DNA of 6,679 nucleotides from Planctomycetota bacterium (GTDB lineage Bacteria > Planctomycetota > Phycisphaerae > Phycisphaerales > SM1A02), in assembly GCA_009924765.1 (NCBI GenBank), contig RFQW01000095.1:1-6679 (forward strand), given 5' to 3'. The translations under genes and the position numbers were made by a program. The notes under the pieces are model-generated. The model had not been told where the DNA came from. It did not search any database and saw nothing but the letters and a program-made list of their open reading frames with translations. Positions 1 to 6,244 of this stretch are shown in pieces. How positions within the stretch are numbered: position 1 is the stretch's first letter; each line of letters begins with the position of its first letter.

Positions 1-1203
1 AAGCACGGCATTCTGCTGGTGACCGACGAGGTGATGTGCGGCTGGGGTCGCACCGGCAAGCTGTTCGCGTTTCAGCACGGCGACATCGTGCCCGACATCG
101 TGACCATGGCGAAGGGCCTGACGAGCAGCTACCTGCCGCTTGGCGTGATGGCGGTGATCGGTCCCTTCAATTTCCCGGCGCATCTGCCCAACGGGCACTG
201 GGTGCCGGCGCTGCTGCTTGGCAACAGCGTGGTGTTCAAGCCGAGCGATCGCACGCCGGCGGTGGGGCAGGTGATCGCCGAGATCGCGCAGGAGGCTGGG
301 TTGCCTGCGGGCGTGTTCAACGTGGTGCAGGGTGGGGCGGATGTGGCCGCGCGCCTGGTGGCGCACGAAAGCATCGACGGCGTGCTGTTCACCGGCTCAT
401 TTCCCGTGGGGCGGCGCATCCTGGAGGCGAACCTCGATCGGCCGGGCCGAATGATCGCCCTGGAGATGGGCGGCAGCAACGCGGCGATCGTGTGGAAGGA
501 TGCGGACCTGCGCCGCGCCGTGATCGAGTGCGTGCGCGGGGCCTACGCCACCACGGGCCAGCGCTGCACCTGCACGCGACGCATCATCGTGCATGCGGAT
601 ATCGCGGAGCGCTTCATCACGGCGTTCACCAAGGTGGCCAGTTCGGTGGTGGTGGGTGCGGGCACCGACCCCGAACCGCTGTTCATGGGACCGGTCGTGT
701 CGTGCGCGGCGGCTGACGCCGTGATCGAGCGGCAGGCGGCGCTCGCGCGTGCGGGCGGTCGCGTGCTGCTGGAGGCGGCGCGATTCGATCGCAAGGGATG
801 GTTCGTCGGGCCCGGTCTGGTGGAGGTGCCGCGCTTCGAGCGCGCCACGGACTGCGAGACCTTCGGGCCGCTGGCGCAGGTGTCGGTGGTGAATGACGTG
901 CAGGATGCGATCGCGCAGGCCAATGCCTCCGACTTCGGCCTGGTTGCGTCGGTGTTCACGAACGACGAGACCACATGGGCCGCATGTTTCGACGCGATCC
1001 GCGTGGGGTGCCTCAACCGCAACACCGGCACGGCGGGCGCGAGCAGCCGGCTGCCATTTGGGGGTCTGGGTCGCAGCGGCAACCTTCGGCCCGCCGGCAG
1101 TTTCGCGGTGGATCTGGCCGCGTATCCGTTGGCGAGCATGCAGGATGGGGCGGCGGAAACGGCGGTGCCGTCGGGCATGTGTCACCGGGCATGCCCTGAC
1201 TGA
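1..1203 (+). CDS. astD: Chimeric ORF: class III aminotransferase fragment joined to N-terminally truncated AstD (5' partial)
   Basis: The frame is open from base 1, so the true start lies outside the window. Codons 1-52 match the PLP-binding region of class III (omega/taurine-pyruvate-like) aminotransferases: DEVMCGWGRTG, then AKGLTSSYLPLG, whose Lys (bases 112-114) would bind PLP. From about base 157 the protein is an aldehyde dehydrogenase of the AstD type, which oxidises N-succinylglutamate semialdehyde to N-succinylglutamate with NAD+. Visible are GPFNFPAHLPNGH (Asn at 169-171), FTGS, the catalytic Glu of ALEMGG (463-465), the catalytic Cys of GQRCTC (565-567), and PFGGLGRSGNLRP followed by AYPLASM, a typical AstD C-terminal region. 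AstD proteins are about 490 residues and this motif normally begins near residue 140, so roughly the first 140 residues are absent. The aminotransferase C-terminal part is absent as well. The final residues (CHRACPD) are not recognisable. Identity of the AstD part is strong; whether this ORF exists in the organism is doubtful. Confidence 0.5.
   Translation, partial: KHGILLVTDEVMCGWGRTGKLFAFQHGDIVPDIVTMAKGLTSSYLPLGVMAVIGPFNFPAHLPNGHWVPALLLGNSVVFKPSDRTPAVGQVIAEIAQEAGLPAGVFNVVQGGADVAARLVAHESIDGVLFTGSFPVGRRILEANLDRPGRMIALEMGGSNAAIVWKDADLRRAVIECVRGAYATTGQRCTCTRRIIVHADIAERFITAFTKVASSVVVGAGTDPEPLFMGPVVSCAAADAVIERQAALARAGGRVLLEAARFDRKGWFVGPGLVEVPRFERATDCETFGPLAQVSVVNDVQDAIAQANASDFGLVASVFTNDETTWAACFDAIRVGCLNRNTGTAGASSRLPFGGLGRSGNLRPAGSFAVDLAAYPLASMQDGAAETAVPSGMCHRACPD
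142..156 (+). other. Fusion junction at GVMAV
   Basis: These five codons (GGC GTG ATG GCG GTG) end the aminotransferase match and begin the dehydrogenase match. In class III aminotransferases the sequence after the PLP lysine commonly reads PLG followed by small hydrophobic residues and then a Ser/Arg stretch. In AstD the segment before GPFNFP is commonly GVVAV or GVMAV. The two families can therefore share this short stretch at nucleotide level, which is what a microhomology deletion or a k-mer misjoin would leave. The exact breakpoint cannot be placed inside the shared bases. Confidence 0.7.
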
Positions 1204-2753
1204 CCTGCTCCGATCACGAAAACACGCTTGGCAAGAGGCTGCATGAAATCTGGCAGCGCTCCGATCAACCGCAACAGCGTTTCGGTGTAACCGAATCGAA
1301 GGAGTGTGAGTGCACAGAAGAGATACAGACTCCCCGCAAGCACGCACTCAATCGCCGATGTCAGTCGAAGACTGAGATGCATTCGAAAGGGTTCCACGGC
1401 GCTGTGGGCGAGGCCGGCCGCGGCGAGGGCGCTCAGTAGCGCCGCGAGTGGGGTTGAGTACAACTCGTATAAGACGGTTTGGCTTGACATGCCCGAACGC
1501 ACCATAATCCGGTAGAGCTCTCTACTGGCGACGACTGCACTGACAGCGCCAACGGCAGCGGAAAGCACGATCGCCGAAGTCAATGCGTTCAGGTTGAGCA
1601 GCACGATGAAGATGCTGGCTGCGAAGGCAGGCACGATCTTGGAGACCCCGCGCAGGAGATCAAGACGGATAGCGAGTTTCCAGTCGCGGACTCCGGCGAT
1701 CGGGGCCGAGACGAGTTGGAGCGCTGCTGGATAGACCAGCGTCGCTGATAGGATCAGCACCGGAAAATACGCGTCTGCCCACTTGCCGCCCCAGATGGTG
1801 CGTTCAAACGAGTCGAATACCGTCGGAATCAGCATTGTGACGAGGGGCATGAACACCAGCGCTCCGTTGAAGATCGTTCGCAGCGACGCGTGTTCCTTGT
1901 TTTCGTCACCGCGAACTTGGGCCGTGGTCGCGGTGAACACTGAGCGTAAGGTGTTTCCGACGAGGGAGGCGGGTTGCATGGCGAGCTGTGAGGCGAAGTA
2001 GTAGTAGCCCAGAACCGCTGCCGGAAGGAATGCGCTCCCGACGAGGGAGTCGGTCTGCGAGTTCAGCGTCACCATGAGCCCCACGACAAGCGGAAGGCGC
2101 ATCTCGATGAGTGTGGCCCTGAACCAGGGGCCTTGCGGTCGCAGCGACGTTAGGCGCAGTCCGCTCCGCAGCCAGGTCCAACAAGATTCGACCGTTTGCG
2201 CGAGGAGGATTGCCCCAGCGAGGGCCATCGGACCGTACCCGGCTCGGGCAAGGGCCCACGTGCCGAGCAACTTGGTCGCGCCCGTTATCGTGTCGAGGAG
2301 TGAAATCTCGCCGAGGCGCAGGAATGCGATCATCCGTGCGCGCGGGAACACATTCAGGTTAAACACGACAAAACTGCCGCCGATCACGAGTGTCGTCGTG
2401 ATGAGATCTCGCAGTGGATAGGCGTTCGAACTGGAGTACCACAGTGCGATCGGCCAGGTAAGCGCTATGGTCAGAAACGCCCCAAGCGCCGTGAACAGCA
2501 GGGAGTAGCAGAAGAAACGTCCGGCATCAGACTCGAATTCCGAGGGAGTCATCGTTTGGACGTGATTCCCCGTGCCGCCCGCGCGCAGGGCGGTGGTGAC
2601 TGTGGTGATGCCCACTGCCGCGGCGTAGACGCCAAAGTCAGTCGGGGACAGATAGAAGGCAGCGACGATCTGCGCCAGTGCGGTAGCTAAGCGACCGAAT
2701 GCAGCCGAGAGCACAACCTGCAGGATTGATCTTGGACTCAGTTTCGAGAGCAT
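1182..2753 (-). CDS. Wzx-like oligosaccharide flippase (polysaccharide biosynthesis membrane protein)
   Basis: This 523-residue, very hydrophobic protein resembles the MOP-superfamily polysaccharide transporters that flip lipid-linked oligosaccharides across the inner membrane for O-antigen, capsule or exopolysaccharide assembly. Family-like features are LSPTDFGVYAAAVGI near residues 35-50, and QTDSLVGSAFLPAAVLGYYY near 233-252 followed by a Pro (residue 261) and a GNTLRSVF stretch. Many hydrophobic segments, for example near 80-105, 117-135, 221-240, 294-312, 328-350, 373-410 and 463-488, fit the usual 12-14 helices. The ATG start has GAGG (2762-2765) 8 bases upstream. Its GC is lower than its neighbours: two 60-base lines I counted gave 34/60 and 36/60, against 44/60 for lines in the dehydrogenase and in the hydrolase. 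No glycosyltransferase or other polysaccharide gene adjoins it here. Its 3' end overlaps the convergent dehydrogenase by 22 bases. The substrate cannot be told; other MATE-like lipid transporters are the alternative. Confidence 0.85.
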   Translation of the reverse strand: MLSKLSPRSILQVVLSAAFGRLATALAQIVAAFYLSPTDFGVYAAAVGITTVTTALRAGGTGNHVQTMTPSEFESDAGRFFCYSLLFTALGAFLTIALTWPIALWYSSSNAYPLRDLITTTLVIGGSFVVFNLNVFPRARMIAFLRLGEISLLDTITGATKLLGTWALARAGYGPMALAGAILLAQTVESCWTWLRSGLRLTSLRPQGPWFRATLIEMRLPLVVGLMVTLNSQTDSLVGSAFLPAAVLGYYYFASQLAMQPASLVGNTLRSVFTATTAQVRGDENKEHASLRTIFNGALVFMPLVTMLIPTVFDSFERTIWGGKWADAYFPVLILSATLVYPAALQLVSAPIAGVRDWKLAIRLDLLRGVSKIVPAFAASIFIVLLNLNALTSAIVLSAAVGAVSAVVASRELYRIMVRSGMSSQTVLYELYSTPLAALLSALAAAGLAHSAVEPFRMHLSLRLTSAIECVLAGSLYLFCALTLLRFGYTETLLRLIGALPDFMQPLAKRVFVIGAGQSGHAR

Positions 2754-2901
2754 TCGTCAGGCCTCGGGTCAGTGATCGCGTGTGGAATCACTACGCGTCC
2801 TGCATCAATCCTATTTCGGAACCATCAGGCAATGCAATGAAACTATCAGCACGGCGCAGTTGGCCTTGCCGCGCCGGGCGGGGACATGTCACAACCCGGA
2901 A
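2754..2901 (-). promoter_or_regulatory. glyS-flippase intergenic spacer, probable flippase promoter region
   Basis: These 148 bases are more AT-rich than the flanking genes. On the minus strand a loose promoter-like pair is visible: TTGCAT (2832-2837) and TAGGAT (2808-2813), 18 bases apart, matching the sigma-70 consensus at only 3 and 4 of 6 positions. Between it and the flippase start lie inverted hexamers AGTGAT (2771-2776) and ATCACT (2787-2792), and inverted pentamers CGCGT (2777-2781) and ACGCG (2793-2797). They could be an operator or could be chance. Nothing here resembles a known riboswitch. Confidence 0.2.
2852..2876 (-). terminator. Weak hairpin downstream of glyS
   Basis: CGGCGC (2852-2857) and GCGCCG (2871-2876) can pair as a 6-bp GC stem with a 13-base loop, starting 25 bases past the glyS stop on the minus strand. 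No T run follows (TGCTGATAG), so it is at best a poor intrinsic terminator or an mRNA 3'-end structure. Confidence 0.2.
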
Positions 2902-4486
2902 TCAGGCCTCAAGTTGAGCTGCAAGCCACTCCGCCGCCCGATCCGCCGCCACGCGCTCCTGCCGCTGGTCATCGCGGTGCCGCACCGTAAGTGTGCCATC
3001 CTGCAGCGTTTGGCTGTCGATGGTGAAGCAGAACGGCGTGCCGGCCTCGTCCATGCGCGCGTAGCGCTTGCCGATTGACTGCTTCTCGTCGAACTCCACG
3101 TTCCACTTGCGGCGCAGCTCGCGCCACAGGCGTTCGCCGATCTCGGGCATTCCATCCTTGTTCACCAGCGGGAAAATTCCCGCCCATGCGCGGCGCAAAT
3201 TTCATGAACACCTTGCTGGCGCGACTTTCATCGGGGGTGTAGGCCTCGCACAGCAGCGCAAGCGTGCCGCGGTCGGCGCCGGCTGACGGCTCGATCACGT
3301 GCGGGAAGTACCGCTCGTTGCGCTCCTGGTCGAAGTAGCGCGCCTTCTCGCCCTTGCCGCTGTGTTCGGCATGCTGCTTCAGGTCGAAGTCGGCGCGATG
3401 CGCCACGCCTTCCAGTTCGCCGAAATCGGGGTCGGTGAAGGGGAACTTGTATTCGATGTCGCACACGCCCGCGCCCGCCTTGGCGTAATGCGCCAGTTCG
3501 TCCCGGTCATGCTCGCGCAGGCGCAGGTTGCTGCCCGTCAGGCCGACCGACTGCCACCAACGGAAGCGCTCGTTGCGCCACCAGGCATACCACTCGTTGG
3601 CGCTGTCGGGGCGGATGAAGAACTCGATCTCCATCTGCTCGAACTCGCGGCTGCGGAAGGTGAAGTTGCGCGGCGTCACCTCGTTGCGGAACGCCTTGCC
3701 GATCTGCGCGATGCCGAAAGGCACCTTCACGCGGCTCGAATCGACCACGTTCTGGAAGTTCACGAAGATGCCCTGCGCGGTCTCGGGTCGCAGGTACGCG
3801 TAGTTGCTCGGATCCTCGACCGCGCCCACCAGCGTCTTGAACATCAGGTTGAACGGCTTCGGTTCGGTGAGATCGCCGCCGCAGTGCGGGCAGGGGGCCT
3901 GCAGTCCGGTCGCGGCCACCTGCTCGCTCGCCAGATGCATGATGAACTCACGCAGCGACATCTGCAGCGGTCCACCCGCCATGCGATCCACCAGCCAGCT
4001 CAGCGTGACCTGCGGATTGCGCACCAACGCCAGATTCGGCGCCAACTTCTTGCCCTTCGTGTCGGCCCAGCGCTTCAGCTGCATGCTGTCGACGGCGCCG
4101 CCGGCGTACAGCTCGCCGAGCGCCTTGAACCACTCGGTCTCCGCGATCATGTCCCACAGGTGATCGGTGCGCATCAGGCGCTTGCAGTGGCGGCAGGTGC
4201 TCATCAGGTCGGCGAAGCCGCCCACGTGACCCGAGGCCACCCAGGTCTTCGGGTGCATGATGATCGTGCAGTCCACGCCCACGATGTCCACGGGATTGCC
4301 ATCGGGGCCGATCAGTTCGCCCTGCACCACGTCCTTCCACCAGGCGTTCTTCAGGTTGCGCTTCAGCTCGGTGCCCATGGGCCCGTAATCCCAGAAGCCG
4401 TTGATGCCTCCGTAGATCTCGCTCGACTGGAAGATGAAGCCGCGGCGGCGGCAGAGGGCGACGATTTCGTCCATGGTTCCTGGCAT
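2902..4486 (-). pseudogene. glyS: Glycyl-tRNA synthetase, single-chain type, frameshifted
   Basis: This is a class II aminoacyl-tRNA synthetase that joins glycine to tRNA-Gly in the cytoplasm. The first frame (4486 to about 3185) shows RRRGFIFQSSEIYGG (14-27), WDYGPMG (32-38), two Cys pairs C98/C101 and C199/C202 that may bind zinc, RPETAQGIF (233-241), motif 2 around FRNEVTPRNFTFRSREFEQ (266-284) and motif 3 EPSAGADRG (399-407). After APRM (431-434) the frame is lost. The anticodon-binding domain resumes one frame over from 3183 (AGIFPLVNKDG, GKRYARMDEAGTPF, TVRHRDDQ) and ends with TGA at 2902-2904. About four residues (typically APIK or similar in homologues) are missing at the break; intact, the protein would be near 531 residues. 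Two ATGs are possible, at 4486 and 4474. Neither has a good ribosome site, though AGGA lies 3 bases before the second. The gene is normally essential, so a sequence error is as likely as true decay. Confidence 0.9.
3178..3190 (-). other. Frameshift site in glyS
   Basis: Read on the minus strand, the bases are CGC ATG G GCG GGA. The upstream frame gives R-M and then diverges. The downstream frame needs GCG GGA ATT TTC (AGIF), leaving one extra G at 3184. Homologues normally carry about four more residues between the conserved R-[ML] and the [AV]-x-[FI]-F-P-L-V segment, so a net loss of about 11 bases explains both the missing residues and the shift. Confidence 0.75.
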
Positions 4487-4508
4487 GAGGAGCGCGATGG
4501 TACGGAAA

Positions 4509-4532
4509 ACGCGGCCCGCGTTGGGGCCGCGT
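4509..4532 (-). terminator. Intrinsic terminator between folE and glyS
   Basis: A perfect 9-bp stem, ACGCGGCCC (4509-4517) with GGGCCGCGT (4524-4532), encloses a 6-base loop. On the minus strand it begins 24 bases after the folE stop codon and is followed by TTTCC, which together with the last stem base gives a four-T run. This fits a rho-independent terminator for folE. The T run is short, so readthrough into glyS, whose ATG lies 23 bases beyond, is possible, and the hairpin could also act as an attenuator for glyS. Confidence 0.6.
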
Positions 4533-4555
4533 CTGGTCGCCGCTGCCGGGGTTCG

Positions 4556-5158
4556 TCAGTCGTTCGAGCGGCCGCGCGAGGCGATCAGCCGCAGGAATTC
4601 CTCGCGGGTGGCCATGTTCTTCAGGAAGATGCCGGTGAGCTTGCTGGTGGTGGTCCACGCGCGGGGCTGATGCACGCCGCGGTAGCACATGCAGAAGTGG
4701 CGGCATTCGATCACCACCGCCACGCCGAGCGGATTGAGGTGCTCCTGAATCGCCTGCGCGATCTGCGCGGTGAGCTTCTCCTGCACCTGCAGGCGCTTCG
4801 AGAAGATCTCCACCACCTTGGCCAGCTTGCTGAGGCCCACCACCTTGCCGTCCGGGATGTACGCGACATGCGCCTTGCCCACGAAGGGCACCATGTGGTG
4901 CTCGCAGTGGCTCTGGATGTCGAGGTCGGTGAGCAGCACCATCTGGTCGTAGCCCTCGACCTCGCTGAAGGTGCGGGCGAGTGCCTCGGCGGGATCCATG
5001 TTGTAGCCGCGGAAGTGCTCGTGCATGGCCTTCACCACGCGCTTGGGGGTGTCGAGCAGGCCTTCACGGTTCGGATCCTCGCCGATGAAGGAGAGCAGCG
5101 AACGCACGTGATCCATGGCCTTGCGGCACTCGGGGCTGTTGATGTCTGGCTCTCGCAT
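4556..5158 (-). CDS. folE: GTP cyclohydrolase I
   Basis: This enzyme converts GTP to 7,8-dihydroneopterin triphosphate and formate, the first step of tetrahydrofolate synthesis, and feeds other pterin-derived products; it is a cytoplasmic homodecamer in known cases. The 200-residue product has the full family layout: IGEDPNREGLLDTPKRV (25-41), HCEHHMVPFVGKAHV (84-98) with zinc ligands C85 and H88, KVVGLSKLAK (105-114), QVQEKLTAQIA (124-134), then HFC (154-156) supplying the active-site His and the third zinc ligand C156, and a C-terminal segment TTSKLTGIF followed by TREEFLRLI. All zinc ligands are kept, so the classic zinc-dependent FolE is intact. I chose the ATG at 5158, which gives a normal N terminus, but the sequence before it is pyrimidine-rich with no ribosome site. 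The in-frame ATG at 5203 (15 residues longer) lies 13 bases after GGAAGGAAG and is a real alternative. It is transcribed divergently from the ureohydrolase. Confidence 0.95.
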   Translation of the reverse strand: MREPDINSPECRKAMDHVRSLLSFIGEDPNREGLLDTPKRVVKAMHEHFRGYNMDPAEALARTFSEVEGYDQMVLLTDLDIQSHCEHHMVPFVGKAHVAYIPDGKVVGLSKLAKVVEIFSKRLQVQEKLTAQIAQAIQEHLNPLGVAVVIECRHFCMCYRGVHQPRAWTTTSKLTGIFLKNMATREEFLRLIASRGRSND

Positions 5159-5212
5159 GGGAAGGAAAGGATACGCAGGGTGGGGGGTGTTCACCGATAG
5201 CATGTCCGGACC
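5159..5212. promoter_or_regulatory. Divergent folE / ureohydrolase control region
   Basis: Only 54 bases separate the chosen folE ATG from the hydrolase ATG, and only 9 if folE starts at 5203. Those 9 bases include the palindrome GTCCGGAC (5204-5211). An 8-bp inverted repeat, GGAAGGAA (5160-5167) and TTCCTTCC (5218-5225), brackets the region. No clear -35/-10 pair is seen on either strand, so at least one promoter must overlap coding sequence of the opposite gene. Confidence 0.35.
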
Positions 5213-6244
5213 ATGGCTTCCTTCCTGCGACCGACCACTGTGGAGGCGATTTCGGCGATGACGCCTGTTCGCGCGGGTGAGCGGAAGCTGGGGGAGACCG
5301 TGCGGACCATGCCGGTGGGTACCGGACTCGCGGAGGGGCTTCGCGCCCTTCCGGAGGCCGGATTCGTGGTGGTGCTGGTTCCCGAGGACATCGGGGTGCG
5401 CGGGAACGGCGGCCGACCGGGTGCGGCCCACCTTGCGCAAGCGGCGCTGCGCCGTCTGCTGGCGATGCAGGACAACGCGTTCCTTCGCGGCGCGAGCATC
5501 GTGGTGGCGGGTGAGGTGGCGGTGCAGGACTTGATGCAGCAGGCGGTTGGTCTGGATGCGTCGCGGCCTGCGGATCTGGCGCGGCTGCATGCCCTCACCG
5601 CCGAGGTGGATGCGCGCGTGAGCGCAGTGGTTGCCGAGATTGCACGCGAAGGGCGACGGGTGCTCGTGTTTGGTGGCGGTCATGAGAACGCCTTCGGTCT
5701 GCTGGCTGGTCTGCACAACGCATTGGGCGCGCCGCTTGCGTGCGTGAACCTGGATGCGCACGCCGACCTGCGCGCCGACGCTGGCCGTCACAGTGGCAAT
5801 CCATTCTCGAAGGCGATCGAGGCGGGACACCTGGATGCCTACGCGATGATCGGCCTGCATGAGAGCTACCTGAACGAGCACATGGCCTCGCGCATCGCGA
5901 GCGAGGCGCGCCTGCATGCCACCACCCTTGATACGGTGTTGCGTGGCGAGCGCACCGTGCGCGAGGCGTGCGAGAAGGCGCTTGCGTTCGTGGGCCATCG
6001 TCCGTGCTCGCTTGAAGTGGATCTGGATGTGGTGGCCGGCATGTCGGCCAGTGCCGCATCGCCGAGCGGCCTTTCGGCCGATGAGGTGCGGCGCTGCGTG
6101 TGCACGCTGGCGGCCGGCATGGATGCGCGCGCGCTGCACATCTGCGAGGGCATTCCTGGCGAGGGCGACGCAAGCGGCGCTGGCAAGCTGGCGGCGCTGA
6201 TCGCATGCGATTTCATCAAGGCGGTGCAGGGTCGGCGGGCATGA
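5213..6244 (+). CDS. Arginase-superfamily hydrolase, formimidoylglutamase-like
   Basis: This 343-residue protein belongs to the ureohydrolase (arginase/agmatinase/formimidoylglutamase) fold, which uses two manganese ions to cleave guanidino or formimino groups. All six expected metal ligands are visible: H157 in GGGHE, D181, H183 and D185 in NLDAHADLR, and D270 and D272 in SLEVDLD. PEDIGVRGNGGRPGA (57-71) and GRHSGNPF (191-198) followed by GLHESY (214-219) recall the formimidoylglutamase-like subgroup rather than true arginases. That subgroup would release formamide and glutamate in histidine breakdown, but no hut gene is nearby and the substrate is uncertain. The loop after VDLD (AGMSASAASPSGLS) is shorter and less proline-rich than in classic arginases. 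The ATG at 5213 is preferred because the FLRPTTVEAIS segment before RAGERKLGE matches the usual N-terminal extension; an ATG at 5258 with GGAGG 11 bases upstream is the alternative. Its stop overlaps the kinase start as ATGA. Confidence 0.85.
   Translation: MASFLRPTTVEAISAMTPVRAGERKLGETVRTMPVGTGLAEGLRALPEAGFVVVLVPEDIGVRGNGGRPGAAHLAQAALRRLLAMQDNAFLRGASIVVAGEVAVQDLMQQAVGLDASRPADLARLHALTAEVDARVSAVVAEIAREGRRVLVFGGGHENAFGLLAGLHNALGAPLACVNLDAHADLRADAGRHSGNPFSKAIEAGHLDAYAMIGLHESYLNEHMASRIASEARLHATTLDTVLRGERTVREACEKALAFVGHRPCSLEVDLDVVAGMSASAASPSGLSADEVRRCVCTLAAGMDARALHICEGIPGEGDASGAGKLAALIACDFIKAVQGRRA

Noticed and set aside
1..1203. Genuine bifunctional aminotransferase-dehydrogenase enzyme
   Set aside because: Both partners would lack essential parts at the join, and the join coincides with a short shared sequence, which fits deletion or misassembly better than an evolved fusion.
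397..1347. Open frames on the minus strand under the dehydrogenase
   Set aside because: They are antisense to a conserved ALDH frame and have Arg/His/Ala-rich composition with no domain.
2771..2797. Pseudoknot formed by AGTGAT/ATCACT and CGCGT/ACGCG
   Set aside because: The two pairings interlock with no bases for the crossing loops, so they could not form together; each alone is short enough to be chance.
3178..3198. Programmed ribosomal frameshifting in glyS
   Set aside because: There is no clear slippery heptamer with a downstream structure that I can identify, and conserved residues are missing as well as the frame, which slippage would not explain.
4487..4555. T-box or other riboswitch in front of glyS
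   Set aside because: Only about 70 bases separate folE and glyS, with a single hairpin and no T-box-like conserved sequence.
3299..5200. Very long open frame (633 codons) on the plus strand opposite glyS and folE
   Set aside because: It is antisense to two clearly conserved genes, and its low-complexity Ala/Val/His/Arg-rich product has no recognisable motif. High-GC codon bias commonly leaves such antisense frames open.
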